Assembly: GCA_001899255.1 (NCBI GenBank)
Contig: MKVX01000020.1
Span: 186,001-250,000 of the forward strand
Source: Rhizobiales bacterium 62-47
GTDB taxonomy: Bacteria; Pseudomonadota; Alphaproteobacteria; Rhizobiales; Xanthobacteraceae
Reading direction: 5' to 3'
Length of the DNA stretch: 64,000 nt
The notes beneath the pieces are model-generated. The model saw nothing but the letters and a program-made list of their open reading frames with translations, was not told where the DNA came from and searched no databases. Below, piece after piece: positions 1 through 8,704 of the stretch (position 1 is its first letter; the number at the start of each line of letters is the position of its first letter). The position numbers were made by a program, and so were the translations under genes.

Positions 1-728
1 ACCGCCGCATACCAGGAATACTGATTGGCGGTCCGTGCGTTCTGAATACCCTTCGCGGCGTAGCCGAGAAGATGGAAATTGTCATTCAGATCGTATTTCG
101 CACCGATGCCAAGGCTTGTCGTTGCCGGATTTCCGATACCGTCGGCGGTCTGGTGGAAAAGTTCGATGCCGAGTTGTAATGTCGGCGCGATCTGCCGCGT
201 CACGGTGCCGCCATAGAGGCAGAAATCATGCGAACGCCCGGCGGCACTGATCTGGCAACCGCCGCCTCCGAAGGCCGACCATTTGCCCCAGTCCTTCTGC
301 ACCCAGATCGGCAACAGAACAGACGCCTGGCGATCGCCGACCGATCGGGAACCGCTTGGCAGAAAGACGCGCGGAAACACGGCGACGTCAAACACAAATG
401 TATCTTGATGGAGGATCCGGTACTTTGCCGCGAGTTCGATGTTGCTGAGGCCGAAGGCAGCCGGCCCGTTCGAAGGAAAATCGAAGCCGACGGGCAGCGT
501 TGCTGTGAGTTGCAAGTTGGGGGCCGCGCCGTAGTTGAAGTCGATGCCGCTCGCTCCCGCAAGATCACCCTTTGAACGGGCTCCCTTGTTGAAAGTGTAG
601 ATTTCATAGTGGCGATACTCGGTCGGCTCTGGATCGTCGGATTGATAGGGCGGCCCGGCTATCGCCGGAGCGAGACACGTGACCGTCAGCCCCGCAGCGA
701 GGGCGGCGGAACTGATCCGCCGCCCCAT
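1..728 (-). CDS. Outer-membrane transporter-like protein (partial, C-terminus off the left edge)
   Basis: The reading frame is open from an ATG at 728 to the window edge, giving about 242 residues. It begins with a signal peptide (MGRRISSAALAAGLTV, ending near AIAG) and continues with alternating short strands such as ASGIDFNYGAAPNLQLTATL and SLGIGAKYDLNDNFHLLGYA, the pattern of an outer-membrane beta-barrel. It resembles the transporter/phenol-degradation MetA-pathway barrel family often found beside metal or solvent efflux genes. A GAGGAG ribosome site lies about 15 bases upstream. The end of the protein is missing, and the substrate cannot be read from the sequence. Confidence 0.75.
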   Translation of the reverse strand, partial: MGRRISSAALAAGLTVTCLAPAIAGPPYQSDDPEPTEYRHYEIYTFNKGARSKGDLAGASGIDFNYGAAPNLQLTATLPVGFDFPSNGPAAFGLSNIELAAKYRILHQDTFVFDVAVFPRVFLPSGSRSVGDRQASVLLPIWVQKDWGKWSAFGGGGCQISAAGRSHDFCLYGGTVTRQIAPTLQLGIELFHQTADGIGNPATTSLGIGAKYDLNDNFHLLGYAAKGIQNARTANQYSWYAA

Positions 729-810
729 GTGTCTTCTTGGAGCTCTCCTCACAATGTCCGCAGACGCCCATCTTGTGTCGGTGCGAGGCAGCATATCGTT
801 TCGTCCATGG

Positions 811-1593
811 TCATGCCGGGTGCCGGCCGGCGCGCTGAGGCAACAGCAAGATGAGGCCAATGATGATTGCCGCCAGCATTGCCGAAGCAAGCGGCCTGCT
901 CAAGTCGAGACCGCCGTGGCTGATCGGTTTATCGAGGAAGTCACCTACGGTCGCCCCGAGCGGTCGCGTTAAAATAAAGGCCGCCCAGAACAAGAGCACG
1001 CGCGATACGTTCGTCCAGTAATAGAGCGCGGCGGTGACGGCCAGTGCCGCACCGAAAACGAGCGCGCCGCCCTGATAGCCGAGCCCGCCAGTATCAGCGA
1101 GCCAATCGCCGAGGGCAGTGCCGAGCGTCTGGGAAAAGGTGATCGTCACCCAATAGAAGATTTCGACTTTTGGCGTTGCGACGGTCATGACGTCCACGGA
1201 GCCCATGGCAAAATACCAGATCGCAAGAGAAGCTAGGACGAGACAAAAGAGGATCGACGCACCACCGGTGTAACCGATCCCCAGGGAGCGATCGAAGAAA
1301 TCCGCCATGGCCGTGCCGACGGTCGTCGACGCCACGATGGCGATCCAGTAGACCCAGGCGTTGAATTTCTTCGTGGAGATCTGAGCCGCAACTGCGGCAA
1401 TGAAGATGGCAAGGAATATTCCGGTGCCGATCAGATATCCGCCGTTGTGTGCATTCTTGTCAGCGTGGAAAACAGTCATTGTGAGCGCATCGCCGCCGGT
1501 TTCCCCGAGCGTCGTCGCAAGAATTTTGATGATCCAGAACCCGAGTGTGACTGCGGGGACCTTGCTCAAGCTTTCAGAGAGTTCAGTTTTCAT
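811..1593 (-). CDS. COG4705-type membrane protein with four internal repeats
   Basis: An integral membrane protein of about 260 aa with roughly eight hydrophobic segments. Four copies of a short motif recur, each opening a helix pair: TTLGETGGDALTMT, TTVGTAMADFFDRS, QTLGTALGDWLADT and RPLGATVGDFLDKP. This is the arrangement of COG4705 (predicted membrane-anchored proteins of unknown role). The start MKTELSES at 1593 is preferred over a start 11 codons upstream because a GAGG element precedes it. A CTAAG-type direct-repeat box lies about 170 bp upstream in the same orientation. The function is unknown; conserved Gly/Asp/Thr residues in the membrane repeats would fit a transporter. Confidence 0.8.
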   Translation of the reverse strand: MKTELSESLSKVPAVTLGFWIIKILATTLGETGGDALTMTVFHADKNAHNGGYLIGTGIFLAIFIAAVAAQISTKKFNAWVYWIAIVASTTVGTAMADFFDRSLGIGYTGGASILFCLVLASLAIWYFAMGSVDVMTVATPKVEIFYWVTITFSQTLGTALGDWLADTGGLGYQGGALVFGAALAVTAALYYWTNVSRVLLFWAAFILTRPLGATVGDFLDKPISHGGLDLSRPLASAMLAAIIIGLILLLPQRAGRHPA

Positions 1594-1760
1594 GAGAGAT
1601 GCCTCAATTGGTATCGTTGTTTCCAAACACGCGCGCGTCGTCTCAGCTTGGTCCGCTACACTCGATTCATAACAGCGACGAGACGGTTGATGGCGCTTCG
1701 GCAGGTTTCCTGGACCGGACTCGGTTCAGGCCACTAAGGTCTATGTCGGATAACTCCGCC

Positions 1761-1778
1761 GAATTAGGGAAAACTTAG
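1761..1778 (-). promoter_or_regulatory. Direct-repeat response-regulator box, copy 1
   Basis: Read on the minus strand the site is CTAAGTT-TTCC-CTAATTC: two heptamers with an 11-bp period. This is the geometry of OmpR/PmrA/QseB-type regulator boxes. It points towards the membrane protein gene that starts at 1593. Confidence 0.45.
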
Positions 1779-1816
1779 ATGCTGAGCGATGGATCAAGAA
1801 ATTGAAGCCATCGGAG

Positions 1817-1834
1817 CTAAGGCGTCGCTAATTG
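1817..1834 (+). promoter_or_regulatory. Direct-repeat response-regulator box, copy 2
   Basis: The plus strand reads CTAAGGC-GTCG-CTAATTG, again two heptamers with an 11-bp period. It lies about 146 bp upstream of the response regulator starting at 1980 and is divergent to copy 1. Confidence 0.4.
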
Positions 1835-1979
1835 TTCGATGGACTTATATGAAACCATTTCCGAACGCTGAGGCGGAGACCATCCCCGAAGCGAAAGGAG
1901 TGCAGCCGCTGAAACAAGCCGATTTGGTTTCACGATTGGCCGAGAGACGTTCCAGCGCACCGTCGGCACGGAGTATTTC

Positions 1980-2636
1980 ATGCTCGTTCTTGTGATTGGC
2001 GATCGCATGATTGGGGAGGCTACGATGCAGGCTCTCAGGGAGGCAACATATGTGGTGGATTGGGTCACGGACGGTCAAACCGCGATCGAAGCCGCGCGTG
2101 CAAAAGCCTACGATCTTGCGTTGCTCGGCCTGGGACTATCAGCTGCGAAGGGTACCGAGGTGCTGCGCGAATTCCGGAAGTTGAACGCTCAGTTGCCTGT
2201 CATCGTCGTGACCACGCGTGACGGGGTTGACGATCGAATCCACGCGCTCGATCTCGGCGCCGCCGATTGCCTCGTCATGCCTTTCGACATCCGAGAACTC
2301 CTGGCGCGCATGCGGGCCATCCTGCGACACAAGGGCAACGGCAATCCACTAATCTTGACCAATGGCCTGATAAGCCTGAACCCGGCAACTCACGAAGTCG
2401 TTCACAACGGCGCCAGGGTATACCTGACGGCACGCGAGTCCGCTCTTCTTCAGGCTCTCATGCTCCGTCCAGGAGCAATTTTGTCGCGCACCGACCTTGA
2501 ACGACACATCTACGGCTGGAATGAGAGGATCGCGAGTAACGCCGTCGAGTTCTTGATCCACGCGATCCGCAGGAAGCTCGGAACATCGTCTATTCGCAAC
2601 GTAAGAGGTCTCGGCTGGATGGTCGATGGAATATAA
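1980..2636 (+). CDS. OmpR-family response regulator with degenerate receiver
   Basis: A 218-aa protein with an N-terminal receiver domain (about 1-115) and a C-terminal winged-helix DNA-binding domain (about 125-218). The fold is well preserved, but the catalytic residues are not. The phosphoacceptor Asp is Gly50 (in LALLGLGLS), the conserved Lys is Met100 (in DCLVMPF), and the acidic pair is reduced to Gly7-Asp8. The recognition helix (ASNAVEFLIHAIRRKL) closely matches that of the intact regulator at 6832-7497 (ESNAIDFLIHSIRKKF), so the two may bind the same sites. No kinase gene is adjacent. A GGAG element lies upstream of the ATG. It probably acts without phosphorylation or as a competitor; this is inference. 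Confidence 0.9.
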   Translation: MLVLVIGDRMIGEATMQALREATYVVDWVTDGQTAIEAARAKAYDLALLGLGLSAAKGTEVLREFRKLNAQLPVIVVTTRDGVDDRIHALDLGAADCLVMPFDIRELLARMRAILRHKGNGNPLILTNGLISLNPATHEVVHNGARVYLTARESALLQALMLRPGAILSRTDLERHIYGWNERIASNAVEFLIHAIRRKLGTSSIRNVRGLGWMVDGI

Positions 2637-2948
2637 CCATTCCTTGTTGCGCGGGCGGATTTAAGAGCCACCTGTCGCCATCGTTAGAGCGACGCTTGCG
2701 ACGGGTGAGCGCCTCCGCAAATGAGCGTCGATGAGGCGATCTCGCGACGCGCGCACCGCAGGTGCGGACAAACCAATAACCCCTGCCTGATTTTGCCAGT
2801 GATGGGATCGGCATCGCCGTTTACGCAGAGCCATGGGCAATTACTCCATGCGTCAACGCCATCGTATGCGCTCCTGAAATCTTCGGCGAACATACAGCTC
2901 AATCCTGGTCGGCGGAGTCTATCGAAAATCGTTCGGCGGAGCCCTGCA
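2637..2948. other. Intergenic stretch, nothing recognised
   Basis: Short open frames occur on both strands, but none has a ribosome site or recognisable protein features. The regulatory box at 2949-2966 follows. Confidence 0.4.
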
Positions 2949-2966
2949 CTAATTCGGAGCTAAGTT
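2949..2966 (+). promoter_or_regulatory. Direct-repeat response-regulator box, copy 3
   Basis: CTAATTC-GGAG-CTAAGTT, two heptamers with an 11-bp period, about 113 bp upstream of the small exported protein gene at 3079. Confidence 0.45.
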
Positions 2967-3078
2967 TCGAGGGACATCAGTGACTGATCTGTTGAGGCGA
3001 TTATCGCTCGAGGCCGGCGGTACATGTGATGGACGGAGCGCAGGCCGGAGCTATTCGCGATACGATAGGAGAATATAA

Positions 3079-3381
3079 ATGCAACGGGTTCTGCGGATTG
3101 CTCTTGTTTTGGCGACGTTACCACTGGTCACTGTCTTTGCACCCCCGGCGCACGCCGGCGAAGACGATGGTGGAATAGCGGCCGGGGTCATTGGCGGCTT
3201 GGCGGCAGGAGCATTGCTTGGTGTAGCGGCAGCCGGCCCACACTACGAATACGACGATCCTCCTGCAGAAATCTATGTGACGCCGGAGCAAGAATCAGAA
3301 TGCCATTGGGTCCGCGGCCGCGCCTACTGGGACGACGATAGCGACCGATGGGTCTACCCACGCGTCAGGATCTGCCATTGA
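3079..3381 (+). CDS. Small exported protein with glycine-rich segment
   Basis: A 100-aa protein with a cleavable signal peptide (cleavage likely after AHA near residue 26). A Gly/Ala-rich hydrophobic stretch follows (GVIGGLAAGALLGVAAAG, glycine-zipper-like), then an acidic and Tyr/Trp-rich C-terminal half with two cysteines (ECHWVRGRAYWDDD, RICH end). An AGGAG ribosome site precedes the ATG. Similar small periplasmic proteins are common in Bradyrhizobium relatives and have no assigned function. The regulatory box 113 bp upstream suggests control by an OmpR-type regulator. Confidence 0.75.
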   Translation: MQRVLRIALVLATLPLVTVFAPPAHAGEDDGGIAAGVIGGLAAGALLGVAAAGPHYEYDDPPAEIYVTPEQESECHWVRGRAYWDDDSDRWVYPRVRICH

Positions 3382-3408
3382 TCTCGATCCGACTGAGTCG
3401 CCGCTATC

Positions 3409-3609
3409 TCATCGAACGACGAGGCCGGCGCGATCGAACTGACGCGGAGTCCGAATTGACCGCTCGCGCAGCTTCAGACTGAGTCCACGATCGCGGAAAT
3501 ACGATCGTGCGATCTGTGTCGTTTGCAAATGCAAGGCTGCCTCTGCCGGGTGCAAAGACACTGATCTGACCTTCTGCCGGCAATGGTCTCGGTAAATCTC
3601 TGAACCCAT
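3409..3609 (-). CDS. Small hypothetical protein, 66 aa
   Basis: The frame starts MGSEIYRDHCRQKVRSVSLH and is preceded by a strong GGGAGG ribosome site seven bases before the ATG at 3609. The N-terminus recalls a rhizobial family of small YRDHARQ-type soluble proteins of unknown function, but the C-terminal half (LKLRERSIRTPRQFDRAGLV) does not clearly fit. It may be a diverged or frameshifted member. It lies divergent to the glycosyltransferase gene. Confidence 0.4.
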   Translation of the reverse strand: MGSEIYRDHCRQKVRSVSLHPAEAALHLQTTQIARSYFRDRGLSLKLRERSIRTPRQFDRAGLVVR

Positions 3610-3733
3610 CGTCGTCCCTCCCTTAATGTTGGCACCCTTGCGCGAAGATCCCCCAGACAATTTGTTATATCAATCGAACCTAGCGATCTCGTATCCGTCG
3701 GATCGCTACGCCACAGCCTGGCGTCGCAATATC

Positions 3734-5239
3734 ATGCTTTGGCTTGATGGAGTTGAACCAGGTTGGGCTATTCCTGCGTTCTTGGTCGGCTTTGTTGCTA
3801 TTTGGACCCTGACGCTTGTGCTGGCGTACTGGAATGCCGGTCTGCACCCGGATGTGTTAGAGACCTGGTCGGTCGGTCGAGATTGGGCCTGGGGAAACGC
3901 CAAGCATCCGCCGCTGATGGGTTGGGTGGTCCACGGCTGGACCTTAATTTTTCCCAAGGCCGACTGGTCCTTCCAGCTTCTGGCAACGGTGAACGCGGCT
4001 GTCGCGCTGTGGTCGGTGGACTTGATCGCAAGGCGGTTCGTGCGGGGCGACAAGCGGCTCATTGTTCTCTTATTATTGTTTCTACTCCCGGCCTACGATT
4101 TTCACGCGCAACGCTTCAATGCCAACAGCGTCCTGCTTGCGGCGTGGCCTCTGGCAACCTACGCATTCCTTCGGTCATTTGAGAAGCGCGATATATTTTG
4201 GTCAGTGCTGGCGGGGCTGCTCGGCGCTCTGGCCATGCTCGGCAAATACTATTCCGTATTTCTGCTTGCCGGCTTCTGTTTTGCGGCGCTCTGCCATCCG
4301 CGCCGTGCGCAATATTTCGGCTCAAAAGCGCCCTGGATTTCGATTGTCGCCGGGTTGATCGCTCTATCGCCTCACATTCTTTGGCTGCGGACCCATGGTG
4401 AACCGTCTTTCCATTACGCGCTCGATCACGCCGGACTTCCGTTCTCCGAGTCCGTATCCGATGTGGCGAAATTTTTCCTCGGAATCGCCGGTTTCATGAT
4501 CTTGCCGACGATTGTGTGGATCGCAATGATTCGCTTCCGTTGGCACGAATGGCTGCACGATCTCGCCAACTTGGATGAATCGCTATGGTTGCTGGCCATG
4601 ATATTCGTTGGAACCGTGCTGCTCGCGGGTACGACCGCTCTCGCATTTTCAAGTAGCCTCCCTGGGATTTGGCACCTTCAGGCGTTGTTCATGCCTGTCG
4701 TGGTTGCGGTCTGCGCCACACGTTTTCCTGTCGACCGGGTAGATACGACGAACCTTGCCGCGATCGTGCTTTCCCTACTGCTTATTTTTCTGGTCGGCTC
4801 GCCCTTCCATGCGCTTTACCGGAATTGGCATCCCTTCAAGGAGGGGCGCAACTACTATCAAGAAGCAGCCACCGTCGTGACGCAGCGTTGGCGTGCCGCC
4901 TTCGGCGTACCTCTATCTCGCGTTGGCGGGGACGACGGGCTGATTTATGCAACGGCTTTTTACAGTGCTGATCACCCGCGTTACAATCGGCCCCTCGAAA
5001 CGCCGGATGCGCCTATGGTCAGTGATGGATGGACCGCTTTATGTTTCCGCGACGATCCAGTCTGCATGAGTTGGATGAAACAGACCCGCCAGCGCATTGG
5101 TCGTGGGTCTTGCCTGGAATTTCAGGCGACCACGCGACTCTGGGGGTATCCGGGACCGTCTCGAAAGGTTGCAGCGATACTAGTGCCGCCTCTCTCGGCC
5201 AAGACCAAACAAGCTGCGATGTCAGGATGCAAATTTTGA
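3734..5239 (+). CDS. ArnT/PMT-like glycosyltransferase family 39 membrane protein
   Basis: About 501 aa, a polytopic inner-membrane protein with roughly ten hydrophobic segments and a soluble C-terminal domain. After the first membrane segment comes the acidic loop of the family (LHPDVLETWSVGRDWAWGNAKHPPLMGW), whose Asp/Glu and HPP residues are typical of polyprenyl-phosphate-dependent GT39 (dolichyl-phosphate-mannose-protein mannosyltransferase-like) enzymes. Such enzymes move a sugar from an undecaprenyl-phosphate carrier to a lipid or protein acceptor on the periplasmic side. The start at 3734 (MLWLDGVEPG) gives a normal family N-terminus. An upstream ATG at 3626 would add 36 untypical residues. 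Neither start has a strong ribosome site. The acceptor is unknown. Confidence 0.8.
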   Translation: MLWLDGVEPGWAIPAFLVGFVAIWTLTLVLAYWNAGLHPDVLETWSVGRDWAWGNAKHPPLMGWVVHGWTLIFPKADWSFQLLATVNAAVALWSVDLIARRFVRGDKRLIVLLLLFLLPAYDFHAQRFNANSVLLAAWPLATYAFLRSFEKRDIFWSVLAGLLGALAMLGKYYSVFLLAGFCFAALCHPRRAQYFGSKAPWISIVAGLIALSPHILWLRTHGEPSFHYALDHAGLPFSESVSDVAKFFLGIAGFMILPTIVWIAMIRFRWHEWLHDLANLDESLWLLAMIFVGTVLLAGTTALAFSSSLPGIWHLQALFMPVVVAVCATRFPVDRVDTTNLAAIVLSLLLIFLVGSPFHALYRNWHPFKEGRNYYQEAATVVTQRWRAAFGVPLSRVGGDDGLIYATAFYSADHPRYNRPLETPDAPMVSDGWTALCFRDDPVCMSWMKQTRQRIGRGSCLEFQATTRLWGYPGPSRKVAAILVPPLSAKTKQAAMSGCKF

Positions 5240-5536
5240 TCGTGAGCAGGAGCTGAACCGCTGTACGACACTCAAAACATCAAACAACGTGTTTTGAATT
5301 AGATGCTTTAGCGCCGTACGCGCGCCAAAGTGATCCAGACGCTGGAATTCGAATAATGTCGGTTGTCAAGGGATCGATTGTCCGGGCCTACGGAGGCAAC
5401 CCGCCAGTAGCGAAATTGGCGGCTCGATCTTCCGCTTGTCTAAGCGAGAAGGACTGCTGCGACATGATCCGGCGAGTTCAGTCAACGTTACTCAAAATGC
5501 TGTGGCACTCGAGAACTATAAGCGAGCTGCGCTGTG
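5240..5536. other. Intergenic stretch between convergent genes
   Basis: Lies between the glycosyltransferase and the kinase, which converge. A short plus-strand frame (5356-5592) runs into the kinase gene antisense and shows no protein-like features. No clear terminator was seen. Confidence 0.4.
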
Positions 5537-6835
5537 TCAAGAAACGGAGCCTGATACGCGCGCGATCAATCCTTGGCGATCCGGGCCGTTGACGATCTCG
5601 ATTTGAAAGCCATGACATCTGGCCACAGAGGCTGCGATTGCCAGACCTAAACCGCTACCTTCAATGTCCAACGGCGCGGCTCGGAAGAAGCGGTCGAACA
5701 GGCGCGGAATATCAGCCTCCGCCACGCCCGACCCGGTATCCGTCACCTCGACGACGAACCTGCCGTTCAGCCGCCGAATAGAGACGTTCACGACACCGCC
5801 TTTCGGCGTATAGCGAACCGCATTGTCGATCAGGTTGCCGAAAAGAAGCGCAAGATCGCTGCGTGAGCCCACGATCGATACCGGGTCGGATTGCACGATG
5901 CCGAGATCCACGCCCTTGGATTCGGCTATCGTAATCACATCGGCGACGCATTGCGTAACGACGTTCGAAAGCTCGATGACTTCTCGTGTCGAGGCGTTCT
6001 CTGGTTCGTCAGAACGCGCAAGACGGAGTAATTGCTCGACCAATCGACGCGCGCGCGCCAAGCCATCTCGTAGTTTCGTGGTTGACGCTGGGTCGGTGTC
6101 ATTGTGCCGTGCATCCAGATTGTCGACCTGAATTTGAAGAGCGGTCAACGGCGTGCGAAGCTCATGAGCTGCATCGGCGACAAAACGCTTCTGTTGGTCC
6201 AAGGCGTCGCGCAGCCGGTTGGTGAGCCCATTCATCGCCTCGACCAACGGTACGATTTCGGCCGGCACGTCTGCTATTGGTACGGGCGCTCGACTGTCGA
6301 GGCTTTTCCCAGCGATATTCTCTGCGAGGCGCTGCAATCGGCCGGTCAATTGCCCGACGGACCATCCGACAACCAGCCAAGCCAACGGAATAAGGATCAG
6401 GATTGGGATCCCTGCCTGGATTGCCGCCGAAGCCGCTATTTCCCGACGAACCTCCATCTGTTGCGCGATTTGCACCGTTCGATCGGCATCTCGCGCCTGA
6501 TACACACGCCAAGATACTCCCCCTGCGTCGATGGTCGCAAAACCTGCCGAATTCAGGCGCGGAACCGAAGGTGCGTTCGGCGTTCGGCGCAAAAGCGCTC
6601 CGGCGCGGGACCACACCTCGATAACAAGTTCATCCTCGGGATCCTGTGGCTCAGTTGGCGCAGGCGTTAACATCACGTTGTCGCCGACGTTGATGGCGAT
6701 CTGCCGGAGTTGGCCGTCAAGAAAGTCAGCCACTTCCTGTTGCGCGATCACGTATGCGGCGATGAACGCGACTGCTCCTACAATCGTCAAGACGGTCGTC
6801 ATCCAGATCAGCGCGGCCCGTCGTATTGAGATCAT
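5537..6835 (-). CDS. Two-component sensor histidine kinase (QseC/PhoQ-like)
   Basis: A 432-aa membrane kinase. Transmembrane segment 1 covers about residues 8-32, a periplasmic sensor region about 33-137, and segment 2 about 138-162. A HAMP-like linker follows, then a HisKA domain with His224 in DAAHELRTPLTALQ, and an HATPase domain with the N box (NLIDNAVRYTPKGG), G1 box (DTGSGV) and G2 box (GSGLGLAIAASVAR). Its ATG overlaps the stop codon of the regulator gene (ATGA), so the pair is translationally coupled. An alternative start eight codons upstream would lie inside the regulator gene. The signal sensed is unknown. Confidence 0.92.
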   Translation of the reverse strand: MISIRRAALIWMTTVLTIVGAVAFIAAYVIAQQEVADFLDGQLRQIAINVGDNVMLTPAPTEPQDPEDELVIEVWSRAGALLRRTPNAPSVPRLNSAGFATIDAGGVSWRVYQARDADRTVQIAQQMEVRREIAASAAIQAGIPILILIPLAWLVVGWSVGQLTGRLQRLAENIAGKSLDSRAPVPIADVPAEIVPLVEAMNGLTNRLRDALDQQKRFVADAAHELRTPLTALQIQVDNLDARHNDTDPASTTKLRDGLARARRLVEQLLRLARSDEPENASTREVIELSNVVTQCVADVITIAESKGVDLGIVQSDPVSIVGSRSDLALLFGNLIDNAVRYTPKGGVVNVSIRRLNGRFVVEVTDTGSGVAEADIPRLFDRFFRAAPLDIEGSGLGLAIAASVARCHGFQIEIVNGPDRQGLIARVSGSVS

Positions 6836-7497
6836 CGCTCGCTCCGCGGGATCATCCATCCGGCGCCGCGGACATTGCGGACGACGTCCTTATCGAATTT
6901 CTTCCGTATCGAGTGAATGAGGAAGTCGATCGCATTGCTCTCGACCTCCTCGCCCCAGCCATAAATGCGCTCCTCGATGCGCGATCGTGACAAGATTGCG
7001 CCGGGTCTCTCGGCCAGGGCGTGCATCAGCGCGAATTCACGCGCCGGAAGCACGGCCGTTGTCCCACGATAGGTCGCTTCGTGGCTTTCGAGATCCAGCG
7101 TGACATCACCGGCAATCAAGATGGATTGAGCGGCGCCGGCATGGCGGCGCAACACCGCCCGCATCCGCGCCAGAAGCTCGCGCATTTCGAACGGCTTCAC
7201 GATATAATCGTCAGCACCGACATCCAGGCCGATGATCCGATCATCGACGCCATCGCGTGCGGTGATGATGAGGACAGGAGTGGAATTACCTGCCCGTCGT
7301 GCATCCTTCAGCAAATCGACGCCCGATCGACCAGGTAAGCCGATATCCAGTAAAACGAGTCCATGGCCGCCATTGGCCAGAGCGTCCTCGCCATCGGCTC
7401 CGGTGCGAACCCAGTCGACCGTCATTCCTTCACGCTTCAGCGCCGCGATCAGACTGTCGCCGATCATACGGTCGTCTTCGATCAAAAGAACACGCAT
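6832..7497 (-). CDS. OmpR-family response regulator, partner of the downstream kinase
   Basis: 221 aa with an intact receiver: acidic pocket Glu7/Asp8/Asp9, phosphoacceptor Asp51 in LLDIGLPG, and Lys101 in DYIVKPF. The C-terminal winged-helix domain ends in VRNVRGAGWMI. The start at 7497 (MRVLLIEDD) has a GGAG element about nine bases upstream; a start 25 codons earlier would give an untypical N-terminus. It overlaps the kinase by four bases. Its DNA-binding helix is nearly identical to that of the degenerate regulator at 1980-2636, and the CTAAG direct-repeat boxes in the first 11 kb are plausible targets. Confidence 0.92.
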   Translation of the reverse strand: MRVLLIEDDRMIGDSLIAALKREGMTVDWVRTGADGEDALANGGHGLVLLDIGLPGRSGVDLLKDARRAGNSTPVLIITARDGVDDRIIGLDVGADDYIVKPFEMRELLARMRAVLRRHAGAAQSILIAGDVTLDLESHEATYRGTTAVLPAREFALMHALAERPGAILSRSRIEERIYGWGEEVESNAIDFLIHSIRKKFDKDVVRNVRGAGWMIPRSER

Positions 7498-7717
7498 TTC
7501 ATCTCCGGACCGCGCGAACACGCGTGCGATAGCATATCTTCGAAGATCCTTTGCATCGTCGCCGACATGCATGGATAACGTGGCGGAAGGTGAAACTGCA
7601 ATCGTCCATCGATCATTGGGTGAACAATTCTAGGATCGCTGGGTTAGCCGGAAATGAGCGAAATCATCAGCCGCCGATTCTGCTGAGCGGACATCTCCCG
7701 ACCACGAGGCACATCCT

Positions 7718-8605
7718 TCAGCGAGTTTGCGAGCCTGGCATCGGCAAATGCGCACCTTTTCCGGCCAGTCTTTCGCGCAATTGGTTTAAATTTTTCAGGC
7801 CGGCGAGCGTTTGACGCGGCCTTGTTGTCGCGACCCCGACCAGAAGCGTCTCGATCAGCCCGAGCGTGGCCGTATGCATGCTCAGCAAATCAGCGCGCCC
7901 TCGTGCCACGGGCAAAACGAGATCGACGCGGCGCCGCAGCCTGCCAGCAAGGGTATCCGTCAGGATCAGCGACGCCAGCCGGCGCCGTTGGATCTCCTCG
8001 AGGAGGACTGCCAGTTCCGCATAGACGCGCCCGTAGGCCAGGATGACGACGAGATCGCCATCGCGCAGCTTCCGCAAGTCATCGGCGAAAAGCAGGCCTG
8101 TGTTGGTCAGACTCCCGGCATCCAAACCAAAGCGCCCAAGCTGGATGACGAGATAGGCCGCCATGGCGCTCGACGGCCCAAGGCCGAAGACCAGAACGCG
8201 CCGCGCTTTGGTGATGCTGCTTACCGCCCTCTTAAACTGATCGGCGGTGATGGTGCGACGGAGGCTTTCGAGCGATCGAAGATGAATCTCGAGCGTCATC
8301 TCGAACGCGTTAGAAAGACTTGGGCCGACCTCATTGAGTGTTCGCGTCAACCGCTCGGCCGGAGTGATCAAACTACGCAGCTCGCCGGCAAGGGTGCGGC
8401 GTAGGTCGTCGAGCCCGGCAAAGCCAAGCGCCTTTGCCGCCCGCACAATCGTAGCGTCACTGGTCTTCGCCCTGGCGGCCAATGCTGCTGCCGAGGCGAT
8501 CAGCACTTCCTCCCGATTTTCCTGAAAGAATCGGACCGCACGCTGCTCCGCCGGGCTCATCCGTTCGAAACGGTCTGCAACTCGTTCATCAAACCTGATC
8601 GTCAC
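7718..8605 (-). CDS. RpiR/MurR-family transcriptional regulator with SIS domain
   Basis: 295 aa. An N-terminal helix-turn-helix (about 1-75: SAAALAARAKTSDATIVRAAKALGFAGL) is followed by a SIS phosphosugar-binding domain (about 125-255: VLVFGLGPSSAMAAYLVIQL, GDLVVILAYGR). Members of this family sense phosphosugars or related ligands. The gene is divergent to the COG4280 membrane protein, and the shared 99-bp gap carries an inverted-repeat array, so it probably regulates itself and its neighbour. Nothing nearby indicates sugar metabolism, so the ligand is unclear. Confidence 0.9.
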   Translation of the reverse strand: MTIRFDERVADRFERMSPAEQRAVRFFQENREEVLIASAAALAARAKTSDATIVRAAKALGFAGLDDLRRTLAGELRSLITPAERLTRTLNEVGPSLSNAFEMTLEIHLRSLESLRRTITADQFKRAVSSITKARRVLVFGLGPSSAMAAYLVIQLGRFGLDAGSLTNTGLLFADDLRKLRDGDLVVILAYGRVYAELAVLLEEIQRRRLASLILTDTLAGRLRRRVDLVLPVARGRADLLSMHTATLGLIETLLVGVATTRPRQTLAGLKNLNQLRERLAGKGAHLPMPGSQTR

Positions 8606-8650
8606 ATCGGTCCGCTTTCTTGGGTCAGCTTCCTTGAAATCGTCATAATT

Positions 8651-8686
8651 ACTACGAGAATTTTATCACAACGTAGTATGTACTAC
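8651..8686. promoter_or_regulatory. Inverted-repeat operator between the RpiR regulator and COG4280 gene
   Basis: ACTACG at 8651-8656 pairs with CGTAGT at 8672-8677. The latter overlaps a second perfect palindrome, GTAGTA-TG-TACTAC (8673-8686). These are three ACTAC half-sites in the divergent promoter region, with an AT-rich spacer. It is a likely binding site of the adjacent RpiR regulator. Confidence 0.5.
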
Positions 8687-8704
8687 AAAGCCATGGAGTG
8701 TTGA

